Shown here piece by piece: positions 13,520 through 26,082 of a stretch of 64,000 nucleotides of DNA (position 1 is its first letter; each line of letters starts with the position of its first letter). The notes under the pieces were generated by a model. That model was given only the letters and a program-made list of their open reading frames with translations. It was not told the origin of the DNA and ran no database searches. Location: NCBI RefSeq assembly GCF_900110915.1, contig NZ_FOFG01000012.1:1-64000 (forward strand). Direction: 5' to 3'. The position numbers and the translations under genes were made by a program. This stretch comes from Faunimonas pinastri. GTDB taxonomy: Bacteria > Pseudomonadota > Alphaproteobacteria > Rhizobiales > Afifellaceae.

Positions 13520-14290
13520 ATGACGGATATCGGCAGGGCCGGCGGAACGGTTGATGCGGGCGAACTGGAGAAGTTCGCCCGCATGTCGGCGGAATGGTGG
13601 GATCCGGAGGGCAAGTTCAAGCCGCTGCACCGGCTGCATCCGCTTCGTCTCGCCTATATCCGCGACCATGTGGCCGCCCATTTCGGTCGCCAGCCGAATC
13701 AGCCCCGTCCCTTCGCCGGCCTCCGCATCGTCGATATCGGCTGCGGCGGCGGCTTGCTGACCGAACCCATGGTGCGGCTCGGTGCCGAGACGGTCGGCGT
13801 CGATCCCGGCGAGGCGAATATCGAGATGGCGCGGCTGCATGCCGCGCAAGGCGGGCTCGCGGTCGACTACCGCGCCACCACGGCCGAAGCTGTCGCTGAA
13901 GCCGGCGAGACCTTCGACGTCGTGCTGGCCATGGAGGTGATCGAGCATGTCGCCGACGTGGAGGCGTTCCTGGCGACGCTTTCCCGCCTGCTCCGCCCGG
14001 GCGGCCTCATCTTCCTGTCCACCATCAACCGGAACCTGAAGGCCTACGCGCTGGCGATCGTCGCGGCGGAGCGCGTGCTGCGCTGGTTGCCGCCGGGCAC
14101 GCACGATTATGCCAAGCTGATCCGCCCGTCGGAACTGGAAGCGGCGCTGAACGAGATGGGTCTTCGGGTCGAAGGTCGCAGCGGCGTCACCTACAATGTG
14201 CTGGGCGACCGCTGGCAGCTCTCCTCCGACATGGGCGTCAACTACATGCTGTTCGCACTGAAGCCGGAAGCGGAGCCCGGCGCGGGATAA
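13520..14290 (+). CDS. ubiG: Ubiquinone biosynthesis O-methyltransferase
   Basis: 256 residues. UbiG carries out both O-methylations of ubiquinone biosynthesis with SAM. The protein starts with the typical [23 protein letters not shown] segment. SAM motif I is VDIGCGGG at 71-78, and the segment [12 protein letters not shown] follows. I chose the ATG at 13520, preceded by GGAGATGGA. The reading frame stays open another 63 codons upstream, but that part has no family similarity. It is divergent from lysC. The respiratory operon begins 130 bases downstream. Confidence 0.96.
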   Translation: MTDIGRAGGTVDAGELEKFARMSAEWWDPEGKFKPLHRLHPLRLAYIRDHVAAHFGRQPNQPRPFAGLRIVDIGCGGGLLTEPMVRLGAETVGVDPGEANIEMARLHAAQGGLAVDYRATTAEAVAEAGETFDVVLAMEVIEHVADVEAFLATLSRLLRPGGLIFLSTINRNLKAYALAIVAAERVLRWLPPGTHDYAKLIRPSELEAALNEMGLRVEGRSGVTYNVLGDRWQLSSDMGVNYMLFALKPEAEPGAG

Positions 14291-14326
14291 TACTTCGAGG
14301 GCTAAGCGAAACCGCCTCTCGCGACA

Positions 14327-14360
14327 AAATGGTCAGGCGTCGCGAACGCCGAAACCATTT
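14327..14360. other. Long imperfect inverted repeat between ubiG and the act operon
   Basis: Left arm AAATGGT-ca-GGCGT and right arm ACGCC-ga-AACCATTT around loop CGCGA. It is either the ubiG terminator (a short T run ends it) or an operator of the act operon whose first codon is 60 bases further on. No clear -35/-10 pair is visible in the gap. Confidence 0.5.
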
Positions 14361-14420
14361 AGCCATATGCTCATTCAAGGCCAGCCGGAACATAGATCCG
14401 GCGCAACCTGCCGGGGGGCA

Positions 14421-15080
14421 ATGCCACAGGTCTTCAGACCTCGAGCCAATACGATCGCCAGATTGGTGCTGCTGGCGATCGTTCTGCTACCTGCCGCCGG
14501 CGTGGCGCTGGCCTGCACGCTGGTGCGCTCCGACTACATCACCCGCGTCGGCATGGCCGTGAACCAGCCCGTGCCCTTCAGCCACCAGCATCATGTCGCG
14601 GGGCTGGGGCTCGATTGCCGCTACTGCCACACCGGCGTGGAGAACAGCGCCTTCGCCGGCGTTCCGCCGACGCATACCTGCATGACCTGCCATTCTCAGG
14701 TCTGGACCAATGCCGACATCCTGGCGCCCGTCCGCCAGAGCCTCGCGAAGGACCAGCCGTTGCGCTGGAACCGCGTGCACAACCTGCCGAACTACGTCTA
14801 TTTCGACCATTCCGTGCACATCGCGAAGGGCGTGGGCTGCACAACCTGCCACGGGCAGATCGACCAGATGCCGCTGACGGCCAAGTCGGCCTCGCTCCAG
14901 ATGCAATGGTGCCTCGACTGCCACCGCGATCCCGCGCCCAATCTCCGGCCGAAGAACGAGATCTTCGCAACCGACTGGAACCCGCCGATGGACGAGCGCC
15001 GCAAGCAAGGGCACGAACTGCTGAAGGCCTACGGTGTCGATCCCTCCAAGCTCACGGATTGCTCGGTATGTCACCGCTAA
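14421..15080 (+). CDS. actA: Alternative complex III subunit A, pentaheme cytochrome c
   Basis: 219 residues. ActA is the multiheme subunit that collects electrons in the periplasm from the other ACIII subunits. One N-terminal membrane helix (about 15-35) anchors it. Five CxxCH heme sites are visible: CRYCH (66), CMTCH (87), CTTCH (140), CLDCH (164) and CSVCH (214), the number expected for ActA. I chose the ATG at 14421 behind a GGGGGG stretch; 18 more open codons precede it. The stop overlaps the actB start by 13 bases. First gene of a twelve-gene respiratory operon. Confidence 0.95.
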   Translation: MPQVFRPRANTIARLVLLAIVLLPAAGVALACTLVRSDYITRVGMAVNQPVPFSHQHHVAGLGLDCRYCHTGVENSAFAGVPPTHTCMTCHSQVWTNADILAPVRQSLAKDQPLRWNRVHNLPNYVYFDHSVHIAKGVGCTTCHGQIDQMPLTAKSASLQMQWCLDCHRDPAPNLRPKNEIFATDWNPPMDERRKQGHELLKAYGVDPSKLTDCSVCHR

Positions 15081-18000
15081 GGCGCCCCATCACCCCGGAG
15101 GCGGGGCCCAGCGGCGGATGCGGCGGCGCCGCTTGCGGCTGCCACGCGGATCTGGAAACGCCCGCGCCGGCCCGAGGCTGGCAAAGCCTCGACGACTGGC
15201 AGCGCCTGAGCGAAGGCGGTCCCGCGCCCGTTCGCCGGCCGGAATTTCCCGCGATCATCCGGGAAGGACCGGTCAGCCGCCGCACGGCGCTGAAGCTGAT
15301 GGCCGCCGCCAGCGCGCTCGCCACCGCCGCCTGCTCGCCGCGTCCGCAGAACGAGATCGTGCCTTACGTGAACATGCCGGAGCGCGTGGTGCCCGGCACG
15401 GATCTCCTGTTCGCGACGGCGCTGACGCTCGGGGGCTACGCGCAGCCGATCCTCGGCCAGACATGGGAGGGGCGGCCGACCAAGGTCGAGCCCAATCCCG
15501 ACCACCCGTTCGGGGGCGGCGGCAGCGATCCCTTCCGGCAAGCGTCGGTGCTGACCCTCTACGATCCCGACCGCTCGCGCTCGCTGCTGCATGACGGCGA
15601 CATCGCTTCCTGGAACAGCTTCATCCGGGTGGTCTCGCAAAAGGTCGCGACCTTCGAAAGCAATGACGGCGAGGGACTGCGCATCCTCACGGGCGCGCTG
15701 ACCTCGCCGAGCCTCATCGACCAGATCGGCGCGCTTCTCCGAAAGTACCCCCGCGCGCGCTGGCACCAATGGGAGTCGCTGGGCGAAACGAACGCAGCCG
15801 CCGGGGCGGCGCTAGCCTTCGGGCGGTCGCTCCGGGCGGTGCCGCATTTCGACAAGGCGTTGCGGATCGTTTCGCTGGATGCCGATTTCCTCGGCCCCGG
15901 CCCGCATCAGGTCGCCTTCGCCAGCGGCTTTTCCGAGGGACGCCGCGCGCGGAGGGACAGCCGGGAACTGACGCGCCTCCATGTGGCGGAGCCGACGCTG
16001 ACGATCACCGGCGCGAACGCCGATCACCGCCTGGCCCTGAGGCGTGCGGACATCGCGTCGCTCGCCCGCGCGCTGGCGCAGGAATTCGGGGCACCGGCCG
16101 CGACTACCGCGATCGTCCCGTCGGCGCGGGACTGGGCGCGGGACTGGGCGCGGAGAGCGGCGGCGGATCTTCGCGATGCGCCCGGCCGTGCACTGGTCGT
16201 GGTCGGCGAGGGCCAGCCGGCGGAGGTCCATGCCCTCGCCCACTGGATCAACGGCCGCATCGGCGCCTTCGGCGGCCCGGTCACTTTCATCGAACAGAAC
16301 GCCCCGACGGGCGCCCCGATCGCCGGACTTGCGGCCGACATGAAGGCCGGCCACGTCGACACGCTGCTGATGCTCGACTGCAACCCGGCCTACGATGCGC
16401 CGGCCGAACTCGACTTCGCCAACGCGCTGCGCAACATCCCCTTTTCCGTGCATTATGGGATCTACGTGGACGAGACGGCGGCGCACAGCCACTGGCATGT
16501 GCCGGGCCTGCATCCCTTCGAGACGTGGACGGATGCGCGGACGCTGGACGGCACCGCCACGATCGCGCAGCCGCTGATCACGCCGCTCTACGACGGCAAG
16601 TCGGGCTTCGAGATCCTCGGCGCGCTGTTCGGCGGCTACGGGAACATCGCCAATGCGGACCGGCTGGCGGTGCAGGCGCATTGGCGCAGCTTCGGCCCGC
16701 CGGAGGCGATCGCCTCGCAAGGGGCGTTCGATCTCTGGTGGCGCAAGGCGCTCCGGGACGGCTTCGTCGCCGGCTCCGCCTTTCCCACGATTACCCCGCC
16801 CGAGCCGCGGTTCCCGCCCACGGCGCCGGCCATGCCTGCCGCAGCAGGCCGGGTGGAGCTCTGCTTCCTGCCCGATCCCTCCGTCTATGACGGGCGCTTC
16901 AGCAACAATGCATGGCTGCAGGAGCTGCCGAAGCCTGTCTCCAAGCAGGTCTGGGGCAATGCGGCGCTCATCTCCAAAGCGGATGCGCAGCGCCTCGGCG
17001 TCGGCGACGGCGATATCGTCCGCCTCTCGCGCGGCAGCGTCTTCCTCGATGCGCAGGCGATGATCGCGCCGGGCCAGGCGGAAGGCAGCATCGGGCTGCA
17101 CCTGGGCTATGGCCGCAGCAATGCCGGGGAGATCGGCTCGCGGATCGGAGCGAACGCCTCGCTGCTCCGCACCTCCGATGCGCTGTGGTCCGCCGCCGAT
17201 ATCGCGGTGAAGAAGACCGGGGCGAAGCAGCCGCTGCTGACCACGCAGAGCCACCACTCGATGGAAGGCCGCGACATCGTCCGCAGCCATACGCTGGAAG
17301 ATTTTCAGGAACTCGCCCGTGCCACGCCCGAGCACGAGCGCGAGGCGCCGGCGACGCTTTATCCCGACGATCCGCTGCATCCGAAAAGACCGGATGGATC
17401 GACCAAGCCGGATTACGCCTGGGCCATGGTGATCGACGAGAGCACCTGCATCGGCTGCAACGCCTGCGTGATCGCCTGCCAGGCGGAGAACAACGTCCCC
17501 GTCGTTGGCCCGGAGGAGATCGAGCGCGGCCGCGAGATGCACTGGCTCCGGGTCGATGCCTATTACGACGGCGCGCCGGACAACCCAGACGTGATGTTCC
17601 AGCCCGTGCCCTGCATGCATTGCGAGAAGGCGCCCTGCGAGCCGGTTTGTCCGGTGGAAGCCTCGGTCCACGATCACGAGGGGCTGAACGTGCAGGTCTA
17701 CAATCGCTGCATCGGCACCCGCTTCTGCCAGGCGAACTGCCCCTACAAGGTCCGCCGCTTCAATTTCTTCGGCTACGGCAACGGCCAGGAATATGCCAAT
17801 CTGGGCGAACCGATGCTGGAAGCCGTGCACAATCCCGACGTGACGGTGCGGGCGCGCGGCGTGATGGAGAAGTGCACCTATTGCGTCCAGCGCATCAGCC
17901 GCGCCCGGCGAACCGCGGAAAAGGAAGGGCGCGAGGTCGCCGAAGGCGAGGTCGTCACCGCCTGCCAGTCCGCCTGCCCGACGCAGGCGATCCAGTTCGG

Positions 18001-18163
18001 CGACATGGCTCGCCATGACTCCGCAGTCAGCAGCCTGAAGCGGGAGCCGCACGGCTACGATCTCCTGGCCGAACTCGGCACGCGCCCGCGCACCAGCTAT
18101 CTCGGCCGCGTTCGCAGTTCCGGCCCCGCCCTTGGCCCTGGCGACACGCGGGAGGCGGGGTAG
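15068..18163 (+). CDS. actB: Alternative complex III subunit B, molybdopterin-oxidoreductase-like/Fe-S fusion
   Basis: 1031 residues on the periplasmic face of ACIII. The long N-terminal part resembles molybdopterin oxidoreductases, but in studied ACIIIs it holds no cofactor. The C-terminal part is a ferredoxin-like subunit with four cysteine groups: CIGCNACVIAC (794), CMHCEKAPCEPVC (849), CIGTRFCQANC (881) and CTYC (936) with CQSAC (966). They should bind one 3Fe-4S and three 4Fe-4S clusters. The twin-arginine signal RRTALKLMAAASALATAAC lies inside the protein, with RR at 71-72 after a soluble extension, the known Tat-variant arrangement of this subunit. Stop 3 bases before actC. Confidence 0.94.
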   Translation: MSPLRRPITPEAGPSGGCGGAACGCHADLETPAPARGWQSLDDWQRLSEGGPAPVRRPEFPAIIREGPVSRRTALKLMAAASALATAACSPRPQNEIVPYVNMPERVVPGTDLLFATALTLGGYAQPILGQTWEGRPTKVEPNPDHPFGGGGSDPFRQASVLTLYDPDRSRSLLHDGDIASWNSFIRVVSQKVATFESNDGEGLRILTGALTSPSLIDQIGALLRKYPRARWHQWESLGETNAAAGAALAFGRSLRAVPHFDKALRIVSLDADFLGPGPHQVAFASGFSEGRRARRDSRELTRLHVAEPTLTITGANADHRLALRRADIASLARALAQEFGAPAATTAIVPSARDWARDWARRAAADLRDAPGRALVVVGEGQPAEVHALAHWINGRIGAFGGPVTFIEQNAPTGAPIAGLAADMKAGHVDTLLMLDCNPAYDAPAELDFANALRNIPFSVHYGIYVDETAAHSHWHVPGLHPFETWTDARTLDGTATIAQPLITPLYDGKSGFEILGALFGGYGNIANADRLAVQAHWRSFGPPEAIASQGAFDLWWRKALRDGFVAGSAFPTITPPEPRFPPTAPAMPAAAGRVELCFLPDPSVYDGRFSNNAWLQELPKPVSKQVWGNAALISKADAQRLGVGDGDIVRLSRGSVFLDAQAMIAPGQAEGSIGLHLGYGRSNAGEIGSRIGANASLLRTSDALWSAADIAVKKTGAKQPLLTTQSHHSMEGRDIVRSHTLEDFQELARATPEHEREAPATLYPDDPLHPKRPDGSTKPDYAWAMVIDESTCIGCNACVIACQAENNVPVVGPEEIERGREMHWLRVDAYYDGAPDNPDVMFQPVPCMHCEKAPCEPVCPVEASVHDHEGLNVQVYNRCIGTRFCQANCPYKVRRFNFFGYGNGQEYANLGEPMLEAVHNPDVTVRARGVMEKCTYCVQRISRARRTAEKEGREVAEGEVVTACQSACPTQAIQFGDMARHDSAVSSLKREPHGYDLLAELGTRPRTSYLGRVRSSGPALGPGDTREAG

Positions 18164-18166
18164 GTC

Positions 18167-19536
<1,370 letters not shown>

Positions 19537-19540
<4 letters not shown>

Positions 19541-20064
19541 GCGAGCGCGACCTCATGGCCGAGTTCACCCAGCCGGAACCGCTGATGGAAGCGATCCGCG
19601 CGGCGCGGGCGGAAGGCTACGTGCGGCTGGAGGCCTATACGCCGTTCTCCATCGAGGAGATGCCGAAGGCGCTCGGCCTCAAACCCTCGCGGCTGCGCGT
19701 CGTCATGTTCGTCGGCGGCGTGATCGGCGCGGTTGCGGGCTACGGGTTGCAGCACTGGAGCGCGGTCAGCGCCTATCCCATCAACACCGGCGGACGGCCG
19801 CTGGCGAGTTGGCCCGCCTTCCTGATCGTGACTTTCGAGATCGCGGTCCTCTTCGCGGCGGTCGCGGGTTTTGCCGCCCTGATAATCCGCACCGGGCTGA
19901 CGGAGCTCTCCAACCCCGTCTTCGCCACGCGCGGCTTCGAGCGCGTCACCCAGGACCGTTTCTTCCTGCGCGTCGACGCGAAGGACCCGAAGTTCGATCC
20001 GGTGGAAACCCGAGCATTCCTGGAACGCCTCTCGCCCGTGGCCGTCAACGTGGTGCCGACATGA
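19537..20064 (+). CDS. actD: Alternative complex III subunit D (DUF3341)
   Basis: 175 residues with a soluble N-terminal part followed by two hydrophobic helices (about 53-75 and 92-116) and a soluble tail ending ERLSPVAVNVV. The segment ARAEGYVRLEAYTPFSIEEMPKALGL is the family hallmark (DUF3341). ActD packs against ActC/ActF in known structures and has no cofactor. GTG start overlapping the actC stop; its stop overlaps the ATG of actE (ATGA). Confidence 0.93.
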
Positions 20065-20576
20065 AGCGCGCCGCCATCACCATCGGAATGGTTTTCGCGA
20101 CGCTGGCGCTGGCCGGCTGCAAGCAGGACATGGACGAGCAGCCGAAGCTCCTGCCGCTTTCCGGCGCGGCGGCCTTCGACAAGGGACAGGCCGCGCGGCC
20201 GCTGCCGGAAGGCACGGTCGCCCGCAACGAAGCGGTGGATCCCGCCGAGGCAATGGCCGCTCCGACGGTCGACGCCGCTCTCGTCCAGCGCGGCCGCGAG
20301 CGCTACGAGATCTTCTGTTCGCCCTGCCACGGTTTTTCCGGCTATGGCGACGGCATGATCGTGAAGCGCGGCTTTCCCGCGCCGCCTTCCTTCCATTCGG
20401 AACGGCTGCGGCAAACCCCGGCCTCTCACGTCGTCGATGTCATCGCGAACGGGTACGGCGTCATGTATTCCTATGGCGACCGCGTCGCGCCGCGGGATCG
20501 CTGGGCAATCGCCGCCTATGTCCGCGCCCTGCAACTGTCGCAGGCGGGCGAGCCGCAGCCGGAGGCAATGCCATGA
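20061..20576 (+). CDS. actE: Alternative complex III subunit E, monoheme cytochrome c lipoprotein
   Basis: 171 residues. A lipoprotein signal ends in LALAGC, with lipidated C20. The single heme site is CSPCH at 86-90. ActE probably passes electrons from ActA to an acceptor such as the caa3 oxidase encoded downstream. I used the ATG at 20061, which overlaps the actD stop; the reading frame is open upstream but without family features. It overlaps actF by 4 bases. Confidence 0.93.
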   Translation: MKRAAITIGMVFATLALAGCKQDMDEQPKLLPLSGAAAFDKGQAARPLPEGTVARNEAVDPAEAMAAPTVDAALVQRGRERYEIFCSPCHGFSGYGDGMIVKRGFPAPPSFHSERLRQTPASHVVDVIANGYGVMYSYGDRVAPRDRWAIAAYVRALQLSQAGEPQPEAMP

Positions 20577-21634
20577 CGCCGCTGCACAGCATCGCGGATC
20601 GCCCCCGCTGGGTGCTCGGCCTCGGCCTTCTCTGCTCGGTCGGGCTTGTCGTCGCCGGTCTCTTCCATCCCGGCACGGCGCTTCGCGCCTATCTCGTGGG
20701 CTGGCTGTTCTGGCTCTCCTTCCCCATCGGCGCGACCGTGCTACTGCTGATCCATGCGCTGACCGGCGGCCGCTGGGGCGAGGCGGTGCGGCCGGTGCTG
20801 GCTCCCGTCGCGCTCACCATGCCGCTCGCCGCGCTGGCGTCGCTGCCGGTGCTGATCGGCGCCCACGCGATCTATGGCTGGAGCGAACCGGAGGAATTGC
20901 GCTCCGCCGTCGTGCATTTCTACATGAACGTGCCCGGCTTCATCGCGCGCAGCGTCGTCGTGCTGGTGCTCTGGTCGCTGCTGGCGCTGCTTGCCGCGCG
21001 GCGGCGGCCATCCCCGCTCATCGCCGGCATCGGCCTCATCGTCTACGGCGTCACCGTCTCCTTCTCAGTGACGGACTGGGCGATGTCGGTGCAGGAAAAG
21101 TGGTTCTCCACCCTCTTCCCGGCCATCATCGCGATCAGCCAGATCCTTGCGGCAATCGGGCTCGCCACTCTCTTCCATCCCGCTGACGAGGACGGGGAAA
21201 GCACCGGCGATCTCGCGGGCCTGCTGATCGCGGGGCTGCTCGGCGTCACCTATCTCGGTTTCATGCAGGCCATCGTCATGTGGGCGGGCAACGTGCCGGA
21301 AAAGGTCGCCTGGTACCTGCCACGCATCGCCGGCGGCTGGCGCGTCGTGCTGATCCTGGCATTCGGCCTAGGGGCGGCGCTGCCGTTCCTGGCGCTGATC
21401 ATGGAGCCCGTTCGCCAGAGCCCGTTCTGGACCCGGCTCGCCGCTTTCGCCGTGCTGGTCGGCCTGATGCTGCACACGCTCTGGCTGGTGGCGCCCACCT
21501 TCGTCGACGTTCCGGCGTGGCTGCTGGCGCTGGCCGTCGCCGCTCCCGGCCTTCTCTGGCTGGGCGCACTGGGCTTGGCCCTGCCTTTCCGCGCGGAGAA
21601 GCCGGCGAGCCCGATGGAGGCGCGGCATGGCTGA
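20573..21634 (+). CDS. actF: Alternative complex III subunit F, NrfD-like membrane protein
   Basis: 353 residues, about ten membrane helices, paralogous to ActC (NrfD family). In solved ACIIIs ActF lacks the full quinol site and may form part of a proton path. Segments such as VSFSVTDWAMSVQEKWFSTLFP are typical of ActF. ATG overlaps the actE stop (ATGA), and its end overlaps the next small gene by 8 bases. Confidence 0.92.
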   Translation: MTPLHSIADRPRWVLGLGLLCSVGLVVAGLFHPGTALRAYLVGWLFWLSFPIGATVLLLIHALTGGRWGEAVRPVLAPVALTMPLAALASLPVLIGAHAIYGWSEPEELRSAVVHFYMNVPGFIARSVVVLVLWSLLALLAARRRPSPLIAGIGLIVYGVTVSFSVTDWAMSVQEKWFSTLFPAIIAISQILAAIGLATLFHPADEDGESTGDLAGLLIAGLLGVTYLGFMQAIVMWAGNVPEKVAWYLPRIAGGWRVVLILAFGLGAALPFLALIMEPVRQSPFWTRLAAFAVLVGLMLHTLWLVAPTFVDVPAWLLALAVAAPGLLWLGALGLALPFRAEKPASPMEARHG

Positions 21635-22043
21635 TCCCGGCACCAAGGCCGCCCGCCACGAGGAAGCCGGGGTTCCGCTCAAGGTCGTCGGGCTCGGCAT
21701 GCTCGCCTTCTTCCTGATCCTGGCGATCGGCGTCGGCTTTGCCGGTCTCCTGATGTGGATTCACCCGGAAGCGCCGCATGCCGCCATCGAGACGCCGCCG
21801 TCGCTCGCCACCGAGCCGCATCTGCAGCTCAACACCCGGACCGACATGGAAGCGCTCCGCCGGCTGCAGACGCAGCAGATCACCACGGGGGCGACGCTGC
21901 CGATCAACGAGGCGATGAACCGCATCGCGGCGCGTGGCAACGGCGCCTACGACCGTCTCGATCCGGCGCTGCCGGAAGCTCCGCTTCCCCCGGCCTCGCA
22001 GCCGGACGGCGGGGCATCCCTGCCGAACGGGAGCGGGCGATGA
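21627..22043 (+). CDS. Small single-helix protein in the act-cox operon
   Basis: 138 residues. One hydrophobic helix at about 18-43 (LKVVGLGMLAFFLILAIGVGFAG) follows a short polar N-terminus. The remainder is a soluble, proline- and alanine-rich periplasmic tail with no cysteine or heme motif. I do not recognise a named family. Position after actF and before a SCO gene, overlapping both by 4-8 bases, argues for a structural or assembly role in the ACIII-oxidase unit. It may correspond to the optional small ActG subunit, or act as a linker between complexes. The segment LNTRTDMEALRRLQTQQITTG looks conserved-type and may be functional. Confidence 0.75.
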   Translation: MADPGTKAARHEEAGVPLKVVGLGMLAFFLILAIGVGFAGLLMWIHPEAPHAAIETPPSLATEPHLQLNTRTDMEALRRLQTQQITTGATLPINEAMNRIAARGNGAYDRLDPALPEAPLPPASQPDGGASLPNGSGR

Positions 22044-22843
22044 TCGCCGGCCGTTCCGCCCCGATGCTGCTGGTTTCTCTCGTGGCGTGGCTCTCCGCGT
22101 CGCCGGCCCATGCCGGGCTGAGCAAGGCGGCGCTGGACGAGGTGCGCGTCGACCAGCATGTCGGCGAGATCCTGCCGCCGCAAAGCGTCGTGACGGATAT
22201 CGATTCCGGCCCGACGACGCTCGGAAAGGAGCTCGGCGGCCAGCCGGCGCTCGCAGTCTTCGACGACTATACCTGCCAGACCTCCTGCGGCGTCGCGCTG
22301 GAAGCGCTGCTGCATCGCCTTTCCGGCTTTTCGCCCCGTGACTACCGCATCGTGGTCATGAGCCTCGATCCCAAGGACGGGGTGAAGGAGGCGCGTGACT
22401 TCGCGCAGGAGCACGTCACGGTCCCGGCGCAGCGCGCCTCCGTTCGCTTCACCACGGAGGACGAGGCGACGACGCACTCGCTGACCGATACGGCCGGGCT
22501 TCGCTACACCTACGATGCCGAGCACGACCAGTTCGCCCATCCGACCGTCGCGCTGCTTCTGGACGCGAAGGGCACCATCCGGCGCTATCTCGATCCCTTC
22601 CAGGCGCAGCCGCTCGACATGCGCCTCGCGCTGACAGAGGCGCAGGGCGACAAGGCCTCCATCGTGAACCGCATTTTCCTGACCTGTTACGCCTGGAACG
22701 CGGCGACCGGCACCTATACCCCGTTGATCGGCCGCATCCTGATGGCGTTCTGCTTCCTCACGGTCGGCCTGCTCGCGGGCGGCATCCTATTCCTGCTCCG
22801 GCTGGAGCGGCGAAGGACGGCAAGGCAGGAGCTTCTCTCGTGA
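22040..22843 (+). CDS. SCO1/SenC family copper chaperone
   Basis: 267 residues. SCO proteins deliver copper to the CuA site of cytochrome c oxidase. A signal peptide (about 1-25, ending PAHAG) precedes a thioredoxin-like domain. The copper-binding CxxxC is C79-C83 (TCQTSC), and the distal histidine is probably in EHDQFAHPT near 171. Unusually, a second hydrophobic helix near 228-252 followed by a basic tail anchors the C-terminus. The residue after C83 is glycine rather than the common proline. ATG at 22040 overlaps the previous stop, and its own stop overlaps coxB. Confidence 0.9.
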   Translation: MIAGRSAPMLLVSLVAWLSASPAHAGLSKAALDEVRVDQHVGEILPPQSVVTDIDSGPTTLGKELGGQPALAVFDDYTCQTSCGVALEALLHRLSGFSPRDYRIVVMSLDPKDGVKEARDFAQEHVTVPAQRASVRFTTEDEATTHSLTDTAGLRYTYDAEHDQFAHPTVALLLDAKGTIRRYLDPFQAQPLDMRLALTEAQGDKASIVNRIFLTCYAWNAATGTYTPLIGRILMAFCFLTVGLLAGGILFLLRLERRRTARQELLS

Positions 22844-23783
22844 ACGACTTCCTGCCCACGGAGACCGTCGGATCCCAGGCCGCGAGCGCCACCGACCACC
22901 TCTTCTATGCGCTGCTCGGCATCTCCGTCGCGGTCGTCCTGCTCGTCTCCGGGCTGATCCTGGTCTTTTCCATCCGCTATCGCCGGGGATCGAAGGCGGA
23001 TCGCTCGGAACTGCCGCCGATCCTGCAGAGAGAAGTGGAGATCGGCTGGACGCTCGCCACCCTGTTCCTGTTCCTCTCCATCTTCGGCTGGGCGGTGTCG
23101 GAGAACTTCTCGTTCGGCACGGTGCCGACGAACGGGCTGGAGATTCACGTGGTCGCCAAGCAGTGGATGTGGAAGCTCCAGCATCCGGGAGGCCAGCGCG
23201 AGATCAACGCCCTGCACGTCCCGGTGAACAAGCCGGTGCGGCTGATCATGAATTCCGAGGACGTGATCCATTCCTTCTACGTCCCCTCGTTCCGACTGAA
23301 GCAGGACGTGGTGCCGGGACTGACGACGCAGCTCGTCTTCACGCCCATCAAGGTCGGCACCTTCCGCCTGCTCTGCGCGGAATATTGCGGCACCGACCAT
23401 TCCGCGATGACAGGCAAGATCGTGGTGATGACGCCGGAGGACTATTCCCGCTGGCTGGACACCTCGCCGGCCAGCGAGGATCTCGTGGCCCAGGGGCGGG
23501 ACATCTTCACACGGCTCGGCTGCGCCGGCTGCCACGATGCGCGGGCGGCGGTGCGCGCGCCCGACCTCAAGGGCGTTTTCGGCCAGCCCGTGCCGCTGGC
23601 GGACGGCACCGTCGTGCAGGCGGACGAGACCTACCTGCGCGATTCCATCCTGCAGCCGCGCAAGCAGATCGTCGCCGGCTTCGATCCGGTGATGCCGAGC
23701 TTTGCCGGGCGCCTCAGCGACGCCGAACTTGAAACGGTGATCGCCTACCTCAAATCCCTCGCCGATACCGACGGAGATACCCG

Positions 23784-23787
<4 letters not shown>
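22840..23787 (+). CDS. coxB: Cytochrome c oxidase subunit II with fused cytochrome c (caa3 type)
   Basis: 315 residues. Two membrane helices (about 15-45 and 65-90) are followed by a cupredoxin domain binding the dinuclear CuA centre: C179, C183 and the nearby methionine in CAEYCGTDHSAM. A C-terminal cytochrome c domain has heme site CAGCH (228-232) and a likely axial methionine in VMPSFAGRL. The fusion defines a caa3 oxidase. GTG start overlaps the SCO stop; coxA overlaps its end by 4 bases. Confidence 0.96.
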
Positions 23788-25413
<1,626 letters not shown>

Positions 25414-25421
<8 letters not shown>

Positions 25422-26082
25422 CGCCGCCCTGCCGGAGGAAGCCTTGGGCAAGGGCAGCATCGTCGCCGAACAGTTCGACGACCGCGAGCAGCAATCGCTT
25501 TCGGCCGAACTCGGCATGTGGATCTTTTTGGGCACGGAGATCCTGTTCTTCAGCGGCCTGTTCCTGGGCTTCACGATCTATCGGCATCTCTATCCGGGCG
25601 CCTTCCTGACGGCCGCGCGCGAGACGCTGGTCTCCATCGGCACGACCAACACCGCCGTGCTGCTGACCAGCAGCGTGACCGTGGCTCTGGCGGTGAAGGC
25701 GGCCGAGCAGAAGCGGCTGAGGGTGCTCACCTGGATGATCGGCCTGACCATCCTGCTCGGCCTCGCCTTCATGGCTCTCAAGGGCTACGAATATCGCGAG
25801 GACTGGCATGAGCACCTGATCCCCGGCGCTCACGACTTCCCGCTGTCGCCACAGCAGACGCAGATCTTCTGGTCGTTCTACTGGATCATGACCGGCATCC
25901 ATGCCGTCCACGTCACGATCGGCCTCGGCATCTGGAGCGCCCTGCTGGTGCTCTTCCGCATCGGCCGGATCGACCCGACGCGCAGTTCCGCCGTCTCCGT
26001 CGCCGGCCTCTACTGGCACTTCGTGGATATCGTCTGGATTTTTCTCTGGCCGCTCCTCTACCTCGGGGGACGTTCGGGATGA
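25414..26082 (+). CDS. coxC: Cytochrome c oxidase subunit III
   Basis: 222 residues with about five membrane helices, as in short prokaryotic subunit III proteins. The segment LGMWIFLGTEILFFSGLFLGF at helix 1 and HVTIGLGIWSALL are family-typical, and the C-terminus WHFVDIVWIFLWPLLYL is diagnostic. It stabilises subunit I and keeps proton uptake going. GTG start inside the coxA end; its stop overlaps the next gene. Confidence 0.94.

Noticed and set aside
16101-16160. Short tandem repeat GGGACTGGGCGC in actB
   Set aside because: It only encodes a repeated DWARDWAR within a continuous reading frame; no sign of a mobile or regulatory repeat.
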